This document shows positions 35,976 through 47,300 of a stretch of 64,000 nucleotides of DNA, one piece after another (positions within the stretch are counted from its first letter, which is position 1; each line of letters opens with the position of its first letter). This stretch comes from Ciona savignyi. Lineage: Eukaryota > Chordata > Ascidiacea > Phlebobranchia > Cionidae. The notes under the pieces are model-generated. The model did not search any database. It was not told the DNA's origin and saw nothing but the letters and a program-made list of their open reading frames with translations. A program made the translations under genes and the position numbers. The stretch lies in contig CH003206.1 in the NCBI GenBank assembly GCA_000149265.1, positions 106,400 to 170,399 of the forward strand, in the 5' to 3' direction.

Positions 35976-37972
35976 AAAGAGAACCTGGTTTTCTGCTTGT
36001 TCGATCTATATTCTGCTGGTGTTGACGTGACAACCAATGCTCTGCTGTGGTCGATCAGCACTTTGATGAATTCACCGGTTATTCAAGAATCCTTGCATCA
36101 GGAGATGTCTGCACACGTTGGTTAGTGTTTGAAGGTGTTTTTATCTATTTTGTAGAGTTTTAAAGCTATAATGGGCTTGTTGCTAAGACCTGTTGTTGTA
36201 TATAAATCAGTAATATGTCTCGCTAGCCTTAATAATTCGGTCACACGACCGTACTAAAAGAGTTCTTGTATTATTTAATCTTATGGTTATATATAATGTT
36301 TATATATTTTTGATGTAGTTTTCTCACCAGACAGAATAGGAAAGAGACAATAATTGATCGAATCCCGTTTAGAATAGAATAGAACATTCCCGTTTATCCC
36401 CTTGAATGGAAAAACTTAGGATTATCACTAAGTTTTACACTAATGGCACTTAGGACAATCCTCACCTCGCGCCCACCGTCGGGTTACCGAAGCTATTGCA
36501 ATATGTTGTGTATATTTAAGATGTTTCTTTAATTTGGTAGAACCCATTAATCCTCTGGGTTCAGCAATGTCCGTTAAATGTCCTGCCCAGGGACACAGCC
36601 GACTAGCTAGGGACCAGTTTTGAATCTACAACCTTTCGGTTAAACGGCGGTGCACTTGGACTTTATAGTGTGTGATTTTTAAAGGAGCATGTACAGAACA
36701 AATTCTCTTGGAATTAATTCAGCTCAAAAAATGTCATATAACCTCTAATTCAGCCATGGGCAACATGCGCGGTCCAGGTCCGGCCCGTAAAAGGAATTTT
36801 GATAGGCCCACAGACAGTATCTAACCAAACCCCGTAATTAAGATATGGAATAATATTCATGTAATAATCTAGCCCACCAAGTACTTTATGTTTCCACATC
36901 TGAACCGCCGACTAGAGAAGTTGCCCACTCATGCTCTCTTTCAATACTGTATCTTTTGTAGGCTCAACAGAACAAGTCAGCTTGGAGCACAGACATAAAC
37001 TTCCACTGTTGAACGCATTTATCGAGGAATGTTGGCGTTTCTATACGATCGCTCCGATGGCTCTAATACACAAAACGAATCAGTGTGTTGGGTTGGGAAA
37101 GTATGTTATCCCTGCAAATACGATGGTAAGGAAATTTATTTGCGGATATGAAAAACGCACGGGAGTTAGTACACGATATTCATGTTTAAATTTTCATAAT
37201 TAAAAATGTATTTTTACGTTAAGTGTTAATAATCTAAAATAACCGTTACAAGCTATATCCAGCACATCAAAGCCATGTTGTTTAATATTTGAATCTTAAA
37301 CTTTTCAACGCTAAGCGTTCCATTAGTTCCATTTGTCCGACCGGTTAGTCTGGTGGTTTAGTGCGGCGCCTTTCAGCCGAAAGGTCGCAGGTACGAACCT
37401 GGTCGCTAGCTGGTCGGTTGTGTCCTTGGGCAAGGCAATTAACAAACATTGCTTGAAACCAGCGGATTAATGGGTTCTACTTATTTGAATAACCGGCTGA
37501 ATCAGACACGTCACACTGCAATAGCTCCGTTAACCCGACGGTGGGCACCAGGAAAATCTCAGGATTGCCCGTGTTAACCCCCTTGGTTTTCCCACTCACA
37601 GTGATAAACAAGAATGTCCTATCCAATGTGCGATTCTCTCAGATATTTGCGAATCTTCATGCCGTTCATTTTGACAAGAACATTTGGAGAGACCCAACCA
37701 AGTTCGATTTCTCCCGACACATCGACAAAAATGGGAAGTTCATCTCTTCGAGGAAAGTCATCCCATTTGGTATTGGAGCTCGTTCTTGCATCGGGGAAAA
37801 GATGGCGAGGATGGAAATCTTCCTCTTTGTTGCCAACATCATCAAAGCGTTCGAAATTCTTCCTGATCCGCTGAAGAAACCTCATTCTCCGTTGGAAAAC
37901 ATGGCGGGAAGCGTTCTTCATGTTCCAGAGAAGTTTAAAGTTGTTTTCAAGCCTCGAAAACCGAACATTTAA
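35976..37972 (+). CDS. Second P450 3'-terminal cassette (I-helix to stop)
   Basis: Exons 35976-36120, 36962-37125 and 37643-37972 correspond one to one with the last three exons upstream, with the same phases (in 0, out 1; 1, 0; 0) and an intact stop. They keep AGVDVTT, ExxR (ECWR) and FGIGARSCIG. Differences are few and partly replacement: SSVLQ against SPVIQ, HREM against HQEM, GTTTEPIS against GSTEQVS, GIGK against GLGK, RHPTKF against RDPTKF, KDGK against KNGK. No N-terminal exons occur between the two cassettes, so this is a 3' duplication, not a second gene. Because the phases match, exon 30205-30326 could splice to either cassette. It may be an alternative terminus, a non-functional copy, or an assembly artefact of divergent haplotypes. 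Confidence 0.85.
36185..36256 (-). repeat. SINE B fragment (unit 2 only)
   Basis: A reverse-strand head, aattcggtcacacgaccgta, in the first intron of cassette 2; unit 1 lacks it at this place. Confidence 0.5.
36370..36660 (-). repeat. SINE A copy (unit 2)
   Basis: Reverse-strand near full-length copy, with cctcgcgcccaccgtcgggt and head end ttcggttaaacggcg. Confidence 0.75.
36751..36933. mobile_element. hAT-like MITE before cassette 2 exon
   Basis: Ends CAGCCATGGGCAAC and, inverted, CATGAGTGGGCAAC; flanks ctctaatt and ctctcttt (6 of 8 alike). Unit 1 shows the empty site as ccctctaattg. It ends 28 nt before the acceptor of exon 36962. Confidence 0.7.
37337..37622 (+). repeat. SINE A copy (unit 2), full length
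   Basis: Head gaccggttagtctggtggtt to ataaacaagaatgtcctatc; counterpart of 32025-32315. Confidence 0.8.
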
Positions 37973-38019
37973 AGATAATAGTTGCGCTAAATAATGCTAC
38001 AAACTATGAACGTGTCTTC

Positions 38020-38121
38020 TTTTTTTTGAGCTCAGTTTCGAACCCATTAAGGTTTCGTCCTTAAGACCGTTAAGTCGGTATATGTATCGATCGCTTTAAC
38101 CATTCGGCCACACGGCCGTAT
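38020..38121 (-). repeat. SINE B copy (unit 2)
   Basis: Counterpart of 32787-32886, with attcggccacacggccgta at its end. Confidence 0.65.
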
Positions 38122-38644
38122 TGAACGTTTTGTGTTGCGATAATCTCAGGCATTTAAAACGTTATTTTGGAGCTTGCGCACAAGAAGGCAGGCACAATCA
38201 TACCCTATAACCAGTGATGGGATTCAAAACTTTAAGAACAGGTTCCCTTTTGTATCGTACTTACTAACAACAGGTTCCCTTAAAGGTCTAATGTTTGTAA
38301 AAAATCAAGAATCGGATCGGTGATTATCCCGACGTTCCAAGAACGGGTTCGACCGAACGCATGCAAACCTCTTGAATCCCATCACTGCATATAACCCATT
38401 CACCATTCATTTAACTTTGTAGCAATTTGTTTTTATACCCTTTTACTTGCAGCGTTGCGGTATTGACTTAAAACGATAAATAAACTAAATACAAACTGTT
38501 TATTGTTTCAAAATGTAAATAATAAATAAAGAATTCGCCACAAACGTTCTTCTGTGTACTGTCGTATGTACTTCCCAGGAAGTGTATCGCTAGATGGCGT
38601 CTTTGTAGCGTACGCAAGCTTAACCTCCCGTTCAAAATTAAATA

Positions 38645-38770
38645 CCGGACGGTTGTGTGGCCGATAAGTTAACACGGCAAATTCGTATGTCTTTTTATAC
38701 TTAAAAACGATCTAAGTGACAAGTCTATCATGGGTTCGAGAATTAGGTCGATAAAAATCAAAATCGACAG
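38645..38770 (+). repeat. SINE B copy (unit 2)
   Basis: Counterpart of 33350-33480. Confidence 0.65.
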
Positions 38771-40354
38771 ATCAAGGAAAGATAAGAGGTATGATTGTGT
38801 AGCATATGTCTGTATACATACTTTTGTTTGTAATTACTGATACGAATTTAGCACGACATACTCTCTTAACATTTCCAAGTCATTGTGTATGAATAAAGAA
38901 TAAAAAAGCTTTTTTATATTGCTTTTTATTTCCATTATATTTTGAAATTTGGTGCTAATTACACAACACACTGCAATAGGTTAGGTAACAGGACGGTAGG
39001 CGTGAGGTAATGTGACGTTAACCGTGGGTGAATCCATCTCCGTGATTCCCACCCACCATGATACAAATCTATCAATCCATCATGCCACTTTAAATATTAA
39101 ACGAAACGAAAATGGTTTTTCACCACTGTGGTGCTGCGTGGTTGATGAGAAAAAATACTAAAAGGCAACACCAAAGGTAAGGAAGAAAGATAGGAAAGAA
39201 GGAAGGAAACTAACCAATAATATTTATAAATGTCATTCTCAGCCTACCCCAAACACTAATTCCAACCCCAGAACTTTAGCTAACTTTAATCCTAGCCCTT
39301 GCACTAACCTCAATGTCATATTCTTCATTTAGTGAGAAGTTTCTCTCCTTAACCCTGTTTTGGCTTATTCCACTAATCAATAGTATTTTTAAGGATAAAT
39401 TCTGTCATGTGATTTCTCAACCGACAGATACTTTTTCACATTTAAAAATATTAGGGAAATACAAGAAAGAGTAAGGAAGGGAGACCGCTCATTACAACTA
39501 TGGAAATTATTTCTAACCCAAACATCAATCTCTAACTCTAGCACTAAAATAACCTTAACGTCCTTCCCTTTGTATCCAACATATTAGTCTAGTGGTTAAG
39601 TGCGTCGCCTTTCAGGCGAAACCTTCCGGGTGAGAAACTGGTCGCTAGCCAGTCGGTTGTGTAATTGGGCAAGGCTCTCAGATCTCACCATTGCCCGTGT
39701 GTTAATCCCATTGGTTTTCCCATTCGCGGGGATAAACATGAATATCCTATCCTATTCTTTGTTGAGCAGTTTCCCTCCTTCCCTCCTTCCCTTCTTTCCG
39801 TTTTATAGTTTCCCAACTAATATACATGAATGACAAGAGCTGACGTGCATCGATGACGGGTCCACCTGGTGCACCTCGCAGATGCGAAATAGAAGAGATT
39901 TAATAATGATCGGATTATCCATATCGTTGACATGTCTACGTCACGAAATTTTCAATCAATCAATCAAAACCTCAACACCTGCGTCATAAACGTGACGTCA
40001 CTATTTAATATCTTCAATCTGCTGATTTTGTTTCAATTTCGAATAGAATTGTTATATTATACGCAAGTTGTAGTCAAATTGAGAAGAGCTCGAAATATTG
40101 GCTTAATCGGGCAAAATTTCGTAAGATCGCTTTGAGATAGTATTTGCATGTATATCGGTCGCGTTACCCATTCGGCTACACAACCGTAGAAGTGGACATA
40201 TAATAGCTCCAGCACCCTAATGGTTCTTTCGCAAGAAACTTAGCGGGTATCCCTTTTGAGCCGAACAGATTAATATAACGTCTTGATTATTGTACAGCAC
40301 ACTGAACACTGACGATTGCCCGTATCGTAACGCCCCCTAAAAAAATAATCGTCA

Positions 40355-40612
40355 CACCGTACCATGGTGAATTATTGCATAGCCTTTCAGCCGAAGGGAT
40401 GATGGCATGAAACTCAGAAAAATCTGGTCGTGTGTGTATTTGAAAAAGGCACTTAACAGACATTACATGAACCCAGTGGGTTAACGGGTTCACCAAAAAA
40501 ACTTTATACAACACACGGCAATAACTCCGGTAACCCGACGGTACGCACAAAATAATCTGACGGTAACAGTATTATGACGCTTTTGAGTTTTTCAATCCTT
40601 GGTATAAAACAT
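40355..40612 (+). repeat. SINE A copy, diverged
   Basis: Contains gcctttcagccgaaggg, cattacatgaacccagtggg and ctccggtaacccgacggt. It lies just past the end of duplication unit 2. Confidence 0.65.
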
Positions 40613-40992
40613 GAATATATTGCTGTTAATCGTCACTACATTTATATTCCGTCACAAATGGCGAATGAAAACTCCGCCGTTCCGATCTCACAATATACAA
40701 ACAATAGTCTCATAATTAGAACAAGTCGCTTTGTTTGGGAAACAATCTGAATAATGTTCCTTTGTCTTTGATTATAATCCCCTTGAGTCAGTTGTTCCTG
40801 TGGTATACCTCCTAATCCATGTAAGCTTATGCCTGTTTCTTGCATACTTAGACGAGTGTGTATATTGTAGGTGAATTCATACCGGGCAATATGCTGAACT
40901 TGTGTGGGAATATTGGGGAAACTGGTTTCGGCGTGCGACGGTGTGTGACTGTTTAAAGTAAACATATGGACACTATGAAATGTCGAACTATA

Positions 40993-41172
40993 GTACGGTT
41001 GTGCGGCCGAATGGTTAACGCGACCGATATATATTCCGACTTTTATATAAATGTATATGTTTTTACTGAGCAAAGTTTCGAACCCATTATCCAGTTAGTC
41101 ACTTATACCATTTTTACATAGAAATTCATACCTTAAGTGGTCGCGTTAACCATTCGGCAACACATCCGTGCT
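40993..41172. repeat. Two SINE B halves in inverted orientation
   Basis: Plus-strand head tgcggccgaatggttaacgc is followed by a reverse-strand copy ending ggtcgcgttaaccattcggc. The two heads face outward, forming a large palindrome. Confidence 0.65.
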
Positions 41173-41699
41173 AAAAGGTAGAAAATATGGCATTACTGAA
41201 ATATATACTAATCACTAACCCTGCCTAATCTCGTTTAGTTTAAAACTTAAAAATGCTAAATATTGTTAGTAATCCATATAACATGTCTACTTTAAAACTA
41301 AGGAAATGTTAATTTTTACTAATTATTAATTTATACTAATGATATTAAAGTGTTTTTAAGCAACATGTGTCATTAATTTTCGTATTTTTAAATTTTAGTA
41401 TTTCAAAACCGTTTCTTGACCGGACATCCTGGAAAAAAAACAATTTTAAACTAAAATCAAACCATCTGTTTTAGACTCGTATACACATTACCACTTAGAA
41501 AGGAAAATGACAAATTTAGCGAATTTTTATCCGAAGAAATTTAAACGAAAAAATTCCAAACCCTTAATTTTTGTATTATGAATGTTTTTTTTCTAAATAT
41601 AAAGCGTTGTCAGAGGTATAGGGAAATTTAGGGAACTGAAGATGCTGTAAAGGTTAAATGGTAGGATCCAAAAACTTTATAAATCCATATTCTTTTAAT

Positions 41700-41812
41700 T
41701 GTTCATCGTGAAAATTTTCGAACCCCTGGCTATTATAATGGTCTCGTCATTTTTATACATTCTACTATATATGTGTCTTATTCGAGTTAACCATTCGGCC
41801 ACACAACTGCTG
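41700..41812 (-). repeat. SINE B copy
   Basis: Reverse-strand copy from aaattttcgaacccctggct to gttaaccattcggccacaca. Confidence 0.65.
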
Positions 41813-42619
41813 TTTTGCATGAACTTAATACACACGTTCCCATATCGACCTACCACGCCACAGTGAACCACTGCTGTCTTATTACCCCCACCAAGACCTG
41901 CCCCCCCTCCCCCACCCACAAATCCATCTCCAAAAATTCAATGCCAAGGTCTTACACTACGCTGGCCACTTCTCATAACCGATTTTCGCATAGTTTAGCT
42001 ATCCCAAAGGTTTCTATACAATGCCAGAATAAAATCAAACTTGTAATTAACGACCGCGTCCGATTTATTTTATCTTATTTCAACCCATACCGAATGTGAC
42101 GTATATCAACTCTCTATTTTTGCCAATTTTGTTGCCAATTTTTAATGGAGCATTTTGACGAAAAAAAATTATTAACCTTAATAATAAAAACATTCGTGTT
42201 ACAAAACCTCTAGAATTGAGCCACCTTTAAGCAGTGGTTATCACTGGCGCCAGTATAAACGTAATATCAACACACTTTAATAAATGCAATAACAGTCATA
42301 TAAACTTTTACCACGAGAGGCTATAACACATGTTGAGCTTTCGTCGTAAATCGATCGAAAGTGTCTCGAGAAAAAGGCGATTGTCTACGTAATAAAAATG
42401 TGGACGCAAGTAAAATGATCAGACTCTGGAATTGTAGGACAGAGGAGTAGAATTCGAGAACAGAGTTCAAGACATTTTAATCAAAATAAAGATCGAAAGC
42501 AGGTGGTGGAATATAGCAAACCTTGATAAAAACTATAAAAACGAAAATGGAGCCAAATTATTGTTCGGGATGTCACTCGCCGGTGCAAGAACAATTTATA
42601 TATCAGGTGAATTTGTGTT

Positions 42620-42795
42620 GCGATTCGTGTGGCCGATTGGGTAGCGCTACCGATAGAAATACCGACTTCCATTAAAAACGGTGCAGGTGAAAAGTCCAGT
42701 ATGGCTTCGAAACTTTGCTCGGATAAAAAATGTTGCGATTCGTGTGGCCCATTGGTTACCGCCACCACTACATTTACAGATTTTTTATAAAAAAG
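42620..42795 (+). repeat. SINE B copy plus second head fragment
   Basis: First copy gtgtggccgattgggtagcg to gcttcgaaactttgctcgga, then a second head gattcgtgtggcccattggt. Confidence 0.6.
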
Positions 42796-44372
42796 GGCCC
42801 TGAACGAGTTTGTTAATAATATTTTGCATTTTTTTATTGTTGTAAATATTAAAATATTTCTCTATAAAAAGGTATTAGTGGCGAGGCCATCTTTGTTAAA
42901 AATTCTGGTAAAAAAAATTTAAAATAGTGTTCAGTTTTCTATGGCTGGAAATAAGTCCGTGAATTTTAATGTCACTTTTTAAATATATCACGATATTTTA
43001 TCAGGTAACAGTACATTGTTTAAAATTGATTAAAAAGGGCTGATAAATACTCTATATATTTCCCTATAAGGTGAACTTTAGTTCAAGCCCGAAGTCTTTA
43101 ATTTATATACTTCTGTGTATAAACACAAACTTCGACAATTAAACCACAAATAAAATATTGAATCCACAACAGATTGCCAGCACAGTGCAAAGCCATACAA
43201 GTTAAAACTCTATGTAAAATTCTTAAGTGACGATTTTTTATTCCATGAATGCCAGGCGGATGGATATAAAGTGTCCACGATAAATCTTAATAATAAATAT
43301 GAAAAAGGAAAAAGCAGCGACACTGCACATGGCAGTTTAATGACATTATAGTTGTTGGTATTGTGGATAATAAAATATTAGTGGTGTTTTTGCTTAACCT
43401 CACAGGAAACTATAATTAAAATGTAATATATTTTTAAATTTCACATCAATGCTTAAACTGTTACTTAAATTAAGCATTTACAGACATTTTAAATGTTTTC
43501 AACCAAAATTAAAGTATGATTATAATGTAGGAAAAGCCTATATTTTTTGCGTAATTTTCGAATGAAAATTGACTGTTTAACAATCTAATTTCTTATCATA
43601 TTATATATACTTGTCCTTGTTGATTATTGCATAAATTGATTATATACATATTTCAGTTTCCATAAAACGCTTGTAACATGTCAGATATATTTTATTGCCA
43701 CAACTTTAAACGGCGTGTTGATATTGCAGTATATAAAGTTAAATGAAGCATAAAAAATAATAATTGGATTTTACAGACATTTGAACGATTCGACTATACA
43801 TACCATGCACAAGTAATACACACACAGAAAAGTAACGCACATACACACAGTACATACTTATGTGCACAAGGAACGCAATGTTATCTTTAGTTTTTAGTTT
43901 TTCATTTATGTATTATATAATAACAAATAAAAGACATCATGACATAGGAAAGGGAAAGCAAAACGAACAGTCGTTAAACTACATCTTTTAAAAAGGATAC
44001 CGGTATTGTACAGAAACTAATCATGCCATGATTAAGCGATCATGAAATAATTAAAACCGAAATATTTGAAAGGTAGAAACCAGAAATGTGAAATTAAAAG
44101 ATAAACGGGATTAACAAAAACAGCTTGTAAACTACAAACATCAAATAACTCGTGGCTTTAAAAACTCCACTAAAAAACTATTTACCATTACTTTTAACCA
44201 TACTCTGACTATCTTTTATCCTATATTTTGAGCACAATTTTTATATTTTAGATTTTATTATTAACATCGGTTTATTAGGCAATAGCGGCTATAAGCGCAC
44301 TGTTTAAAATTTAAAAAAATGGCGCTAATACATTTATTATTATTATTATTTATGACGTAATAACCATTCCAG

Positions 44373-47300
44373 ATTGACGACAAGTTCTGGCATAACGATT
44401 GTGTCGTGTGTACTGATTGCCAATGCCCATTGTCAGAGCGTTGTTACGTCAGAAATGGAGAATTGTTTTGCAACAACCATTTTTACAGGTCGGAATTTTT
44501 ATTATTTATGATTGTCTAAACAAAATAAACTATGGGTATATAACCTATTATAATATGTCCATCAAATCGACTGTGAGCATGAGGTATTTATCTTACGATA
44601 CCGAAGAAAACCTAGCTTCCCACCCTCGAGAATATAAATAAGCCAACCATGTACATTATGTAATAGCCCCAACAACTTAACTGTGAGCACGAGGTTAATT
44701 ACTGTGCTCGACTGTGGGCATGAGGTGTATAACTGTGCTCGACTGTGGGCATGAGGTGTATATTACTGTGCTCGACGGTGGGCAGAGGGTGTATTACTGT
44801 GCTTGACTATTGGAATGAGGTGTATTTCTGTGCTCGACTGTGGGTATGTCGAGGTGTTTTTAATGTGCACCTGAGATATTCACTTAATATTACCTCACGC
44901 TCTCTTTATTATTGCGGTCACCTTTTAAATATCATCCAAATACAATCAGCATCTATTACAGTCGATTCGGTAAGAAATGCCACGGGTGTCGTGGAACTAT
45001 CTACCCCAATGACCTCGTGCACAAAGTCGAGTCGTCGACGTATCATCGCAACTGCTTCAGTTGTACCACTTGTCACTCTAGATTGGAACCCGGCATGCCT
45101 TTCTACTTCACCCAGGAGCGCGGCTTGCTTTGTAAGGACGACTATTTGGCTATGACGTCATCAGGAGGTAATTGTGAAACCATAAAATTAATTTTCTAGT
45201 TTTGTAAAAAAATGACTTTAGATTCGGAGGAAGACATTTGGAGTGAATGCAATTCGAACGCCATGTCTAGTGACGTCACTAGTAGTGACGTCAATCACGC
45301 GTCACCCATAAATGAAAACGCGAAATCGTTAATCGAGGACCGAAAGTTGGAAGAGGCTTGGATTGGAGATCGGATCGATTCGACGCCTTCGGCCGCGTTT
45401 GAGCAACGACAAACCGGCGGGGAAGCCGAGCAGTCCCCGATCCAACAGACAGAAGATATCGGCGCAGTCGAAGTGTCGTCCCCACCACCAGTGCAGGCTT
45501 GTTTAGCCATAACCGGCACCAAGCGACGCGGACCTCGAACAACTATCAAGGCGAAACAGCTTGAGACGCTGAAAAATGCTTTTCTTAACACGCCGAAGCC
45601 GACACGACATATCAGAGAGAAATTAGCGCAAGACACTGGCTTGACCATGCGTGTTATACAGGTATGTTGGGTCTTTTTATCTTGGTACATATGGGGAAGT
45701 ATGCTGGTAGGGTAGCTATGGAAATATGTAACATTGGGATTTATATTGGTGGGGTAAAAATATACCTAGGAATACATTTGTGGCGGGATTGCTAAGGTGC
45801 ATGGGGTTTAATGCTGACGTATTTCTTAAGGTATATTACGTCGGCTTTATATTTATGGGGGTTTTAAGGTACCTTGGAATTTATTCGTTGTAGGGTTCTT
45901 AAGGTATATATGGGGCTTATGTCGGTGGGGTTTTTATCATACATTGATATTATTTTGGGGTGCTGAGTTCTTCAGGTGCATTGGGACTTTATACTGGGTT
46001 TATTTGTCGGGTTAATATGACGCGAAAATACAACTCTGACGACCATATAATGAGAGAAAATGACGTATATATGTAACGTCGTGTTAATAAAAGCGTAAGA
46101 ACGGCTGGTCGCAGTGTTGCGAGACAAAAATCGAATTTTAATTTTTGCTCGATGACACGGCAGGTGTTTGTGTCAGATCATTTTTCCATTGATCAACATA
46201 ATACCCATTTGATCAACCAGTAGTATGGTGATTTCAAGTTGCAACTGCAAGTTGGGTCAAATATATTGATTAATGTAAATCGGTAAAACGAATCGGTTTT
46301 GTTCTTTATTTCGAGACCAAATTTCCAATCCTTACTGTGGAGGCTGTTATACATTAGTGAAGAAGTTTGCCTTTTATAGGAAATTGACATATACTTCCAT
46401 ATTTTCTTAAAATGTTACATGATATTATATTATCTGACCTAAAGTAAAAAGTTGTAAACTAATTTGCATTTGGTTAGGATGATTATTCGATGAGAAAACA
46501 TCTAAATAAATTGTCTATTCGATAAAGAACCTTTGAGTTAATAGTTTAGCCACACGTATTCATATTCACTGAAATTATTCTTTCGAAAAGGTTTTTCCCA
46601 CAACGATTTTTAACCTTGGGTCATGCACATTTTAATTGATTATTTATTGCAATATGTGGCGATTAATTAAATAGGTTCATATATGTGGCGATAAATTAAA
46701 TGTGGCGATAAATTAAATAAGGTCAGCTCTGCAGTGGAAAGAATGGATAGGGAGAAATATTTGTATCTTGGCGGGTGGGAAAAAAGATTTATCCACGGGT
46801 ACCGTCTGATGAAGGTCGCACACCGTAGGGTAACCGAGGCTGTTGCAGTGTGTTGTGTATGATTCTTTCCATCTTTACCAAATACCCTGGGCCCAGGCAA
46901 TAACCGCTAAGTGCTTTGACCAAGGAGACAACCAATTATGTTTCAGAGTTTTAGTGTTTTACTAGTTTTGATCCGACAACACCTTTATATCCAACAACAC
47001 CTTTATATAGTATATATATACCAATAACGATCCTAGAACAATCCAATAAAAGTCAAAAAAAACTATAAATTTTCTTGTCCTCTACAAATCCGATCATTGA
47101 AACTAAAATTTTCATTTCAGGTTTGGTTCCAAAATAGACGAAGTAAAGAGCGCAGGATAAAACAGTTGAATTCAATGGTAGCACGACGCCATTACTTCAA
47201 TAGGTCAACTTCCAACACCGGGGAAATACAACACCCAGATCATAATAAAATGCAATCATATTACTCAGGTAAGAGTTTTCAATATTTTTCAGTTTGATTT

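Larger units (their letters stand above)
35555..40281. repeat. Tandem duplication, unit 2
   Basis: Begins ccttggccaaccgtcatttc. It follows unit 1 with high identity to gattaatataacgt at about 40281. It differs by small indels, a MITE insertion at 36751-36933, different intron content at 36170-36740, and the deletion near 38955. Confidence 0.85.
40282..44372. other. Intergenic/upstream region of Lhx1/5
   Basis: Holds SINE A 40355-40612, SINE B pieces at 40993-41172, 41700-41812 (minus) and 42620-42795 (plus), and repeat D at 43885-44010. Otherwise AT-rich. The missing first LIM exon was looked for here and not recognised. Confidence 0.5.
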
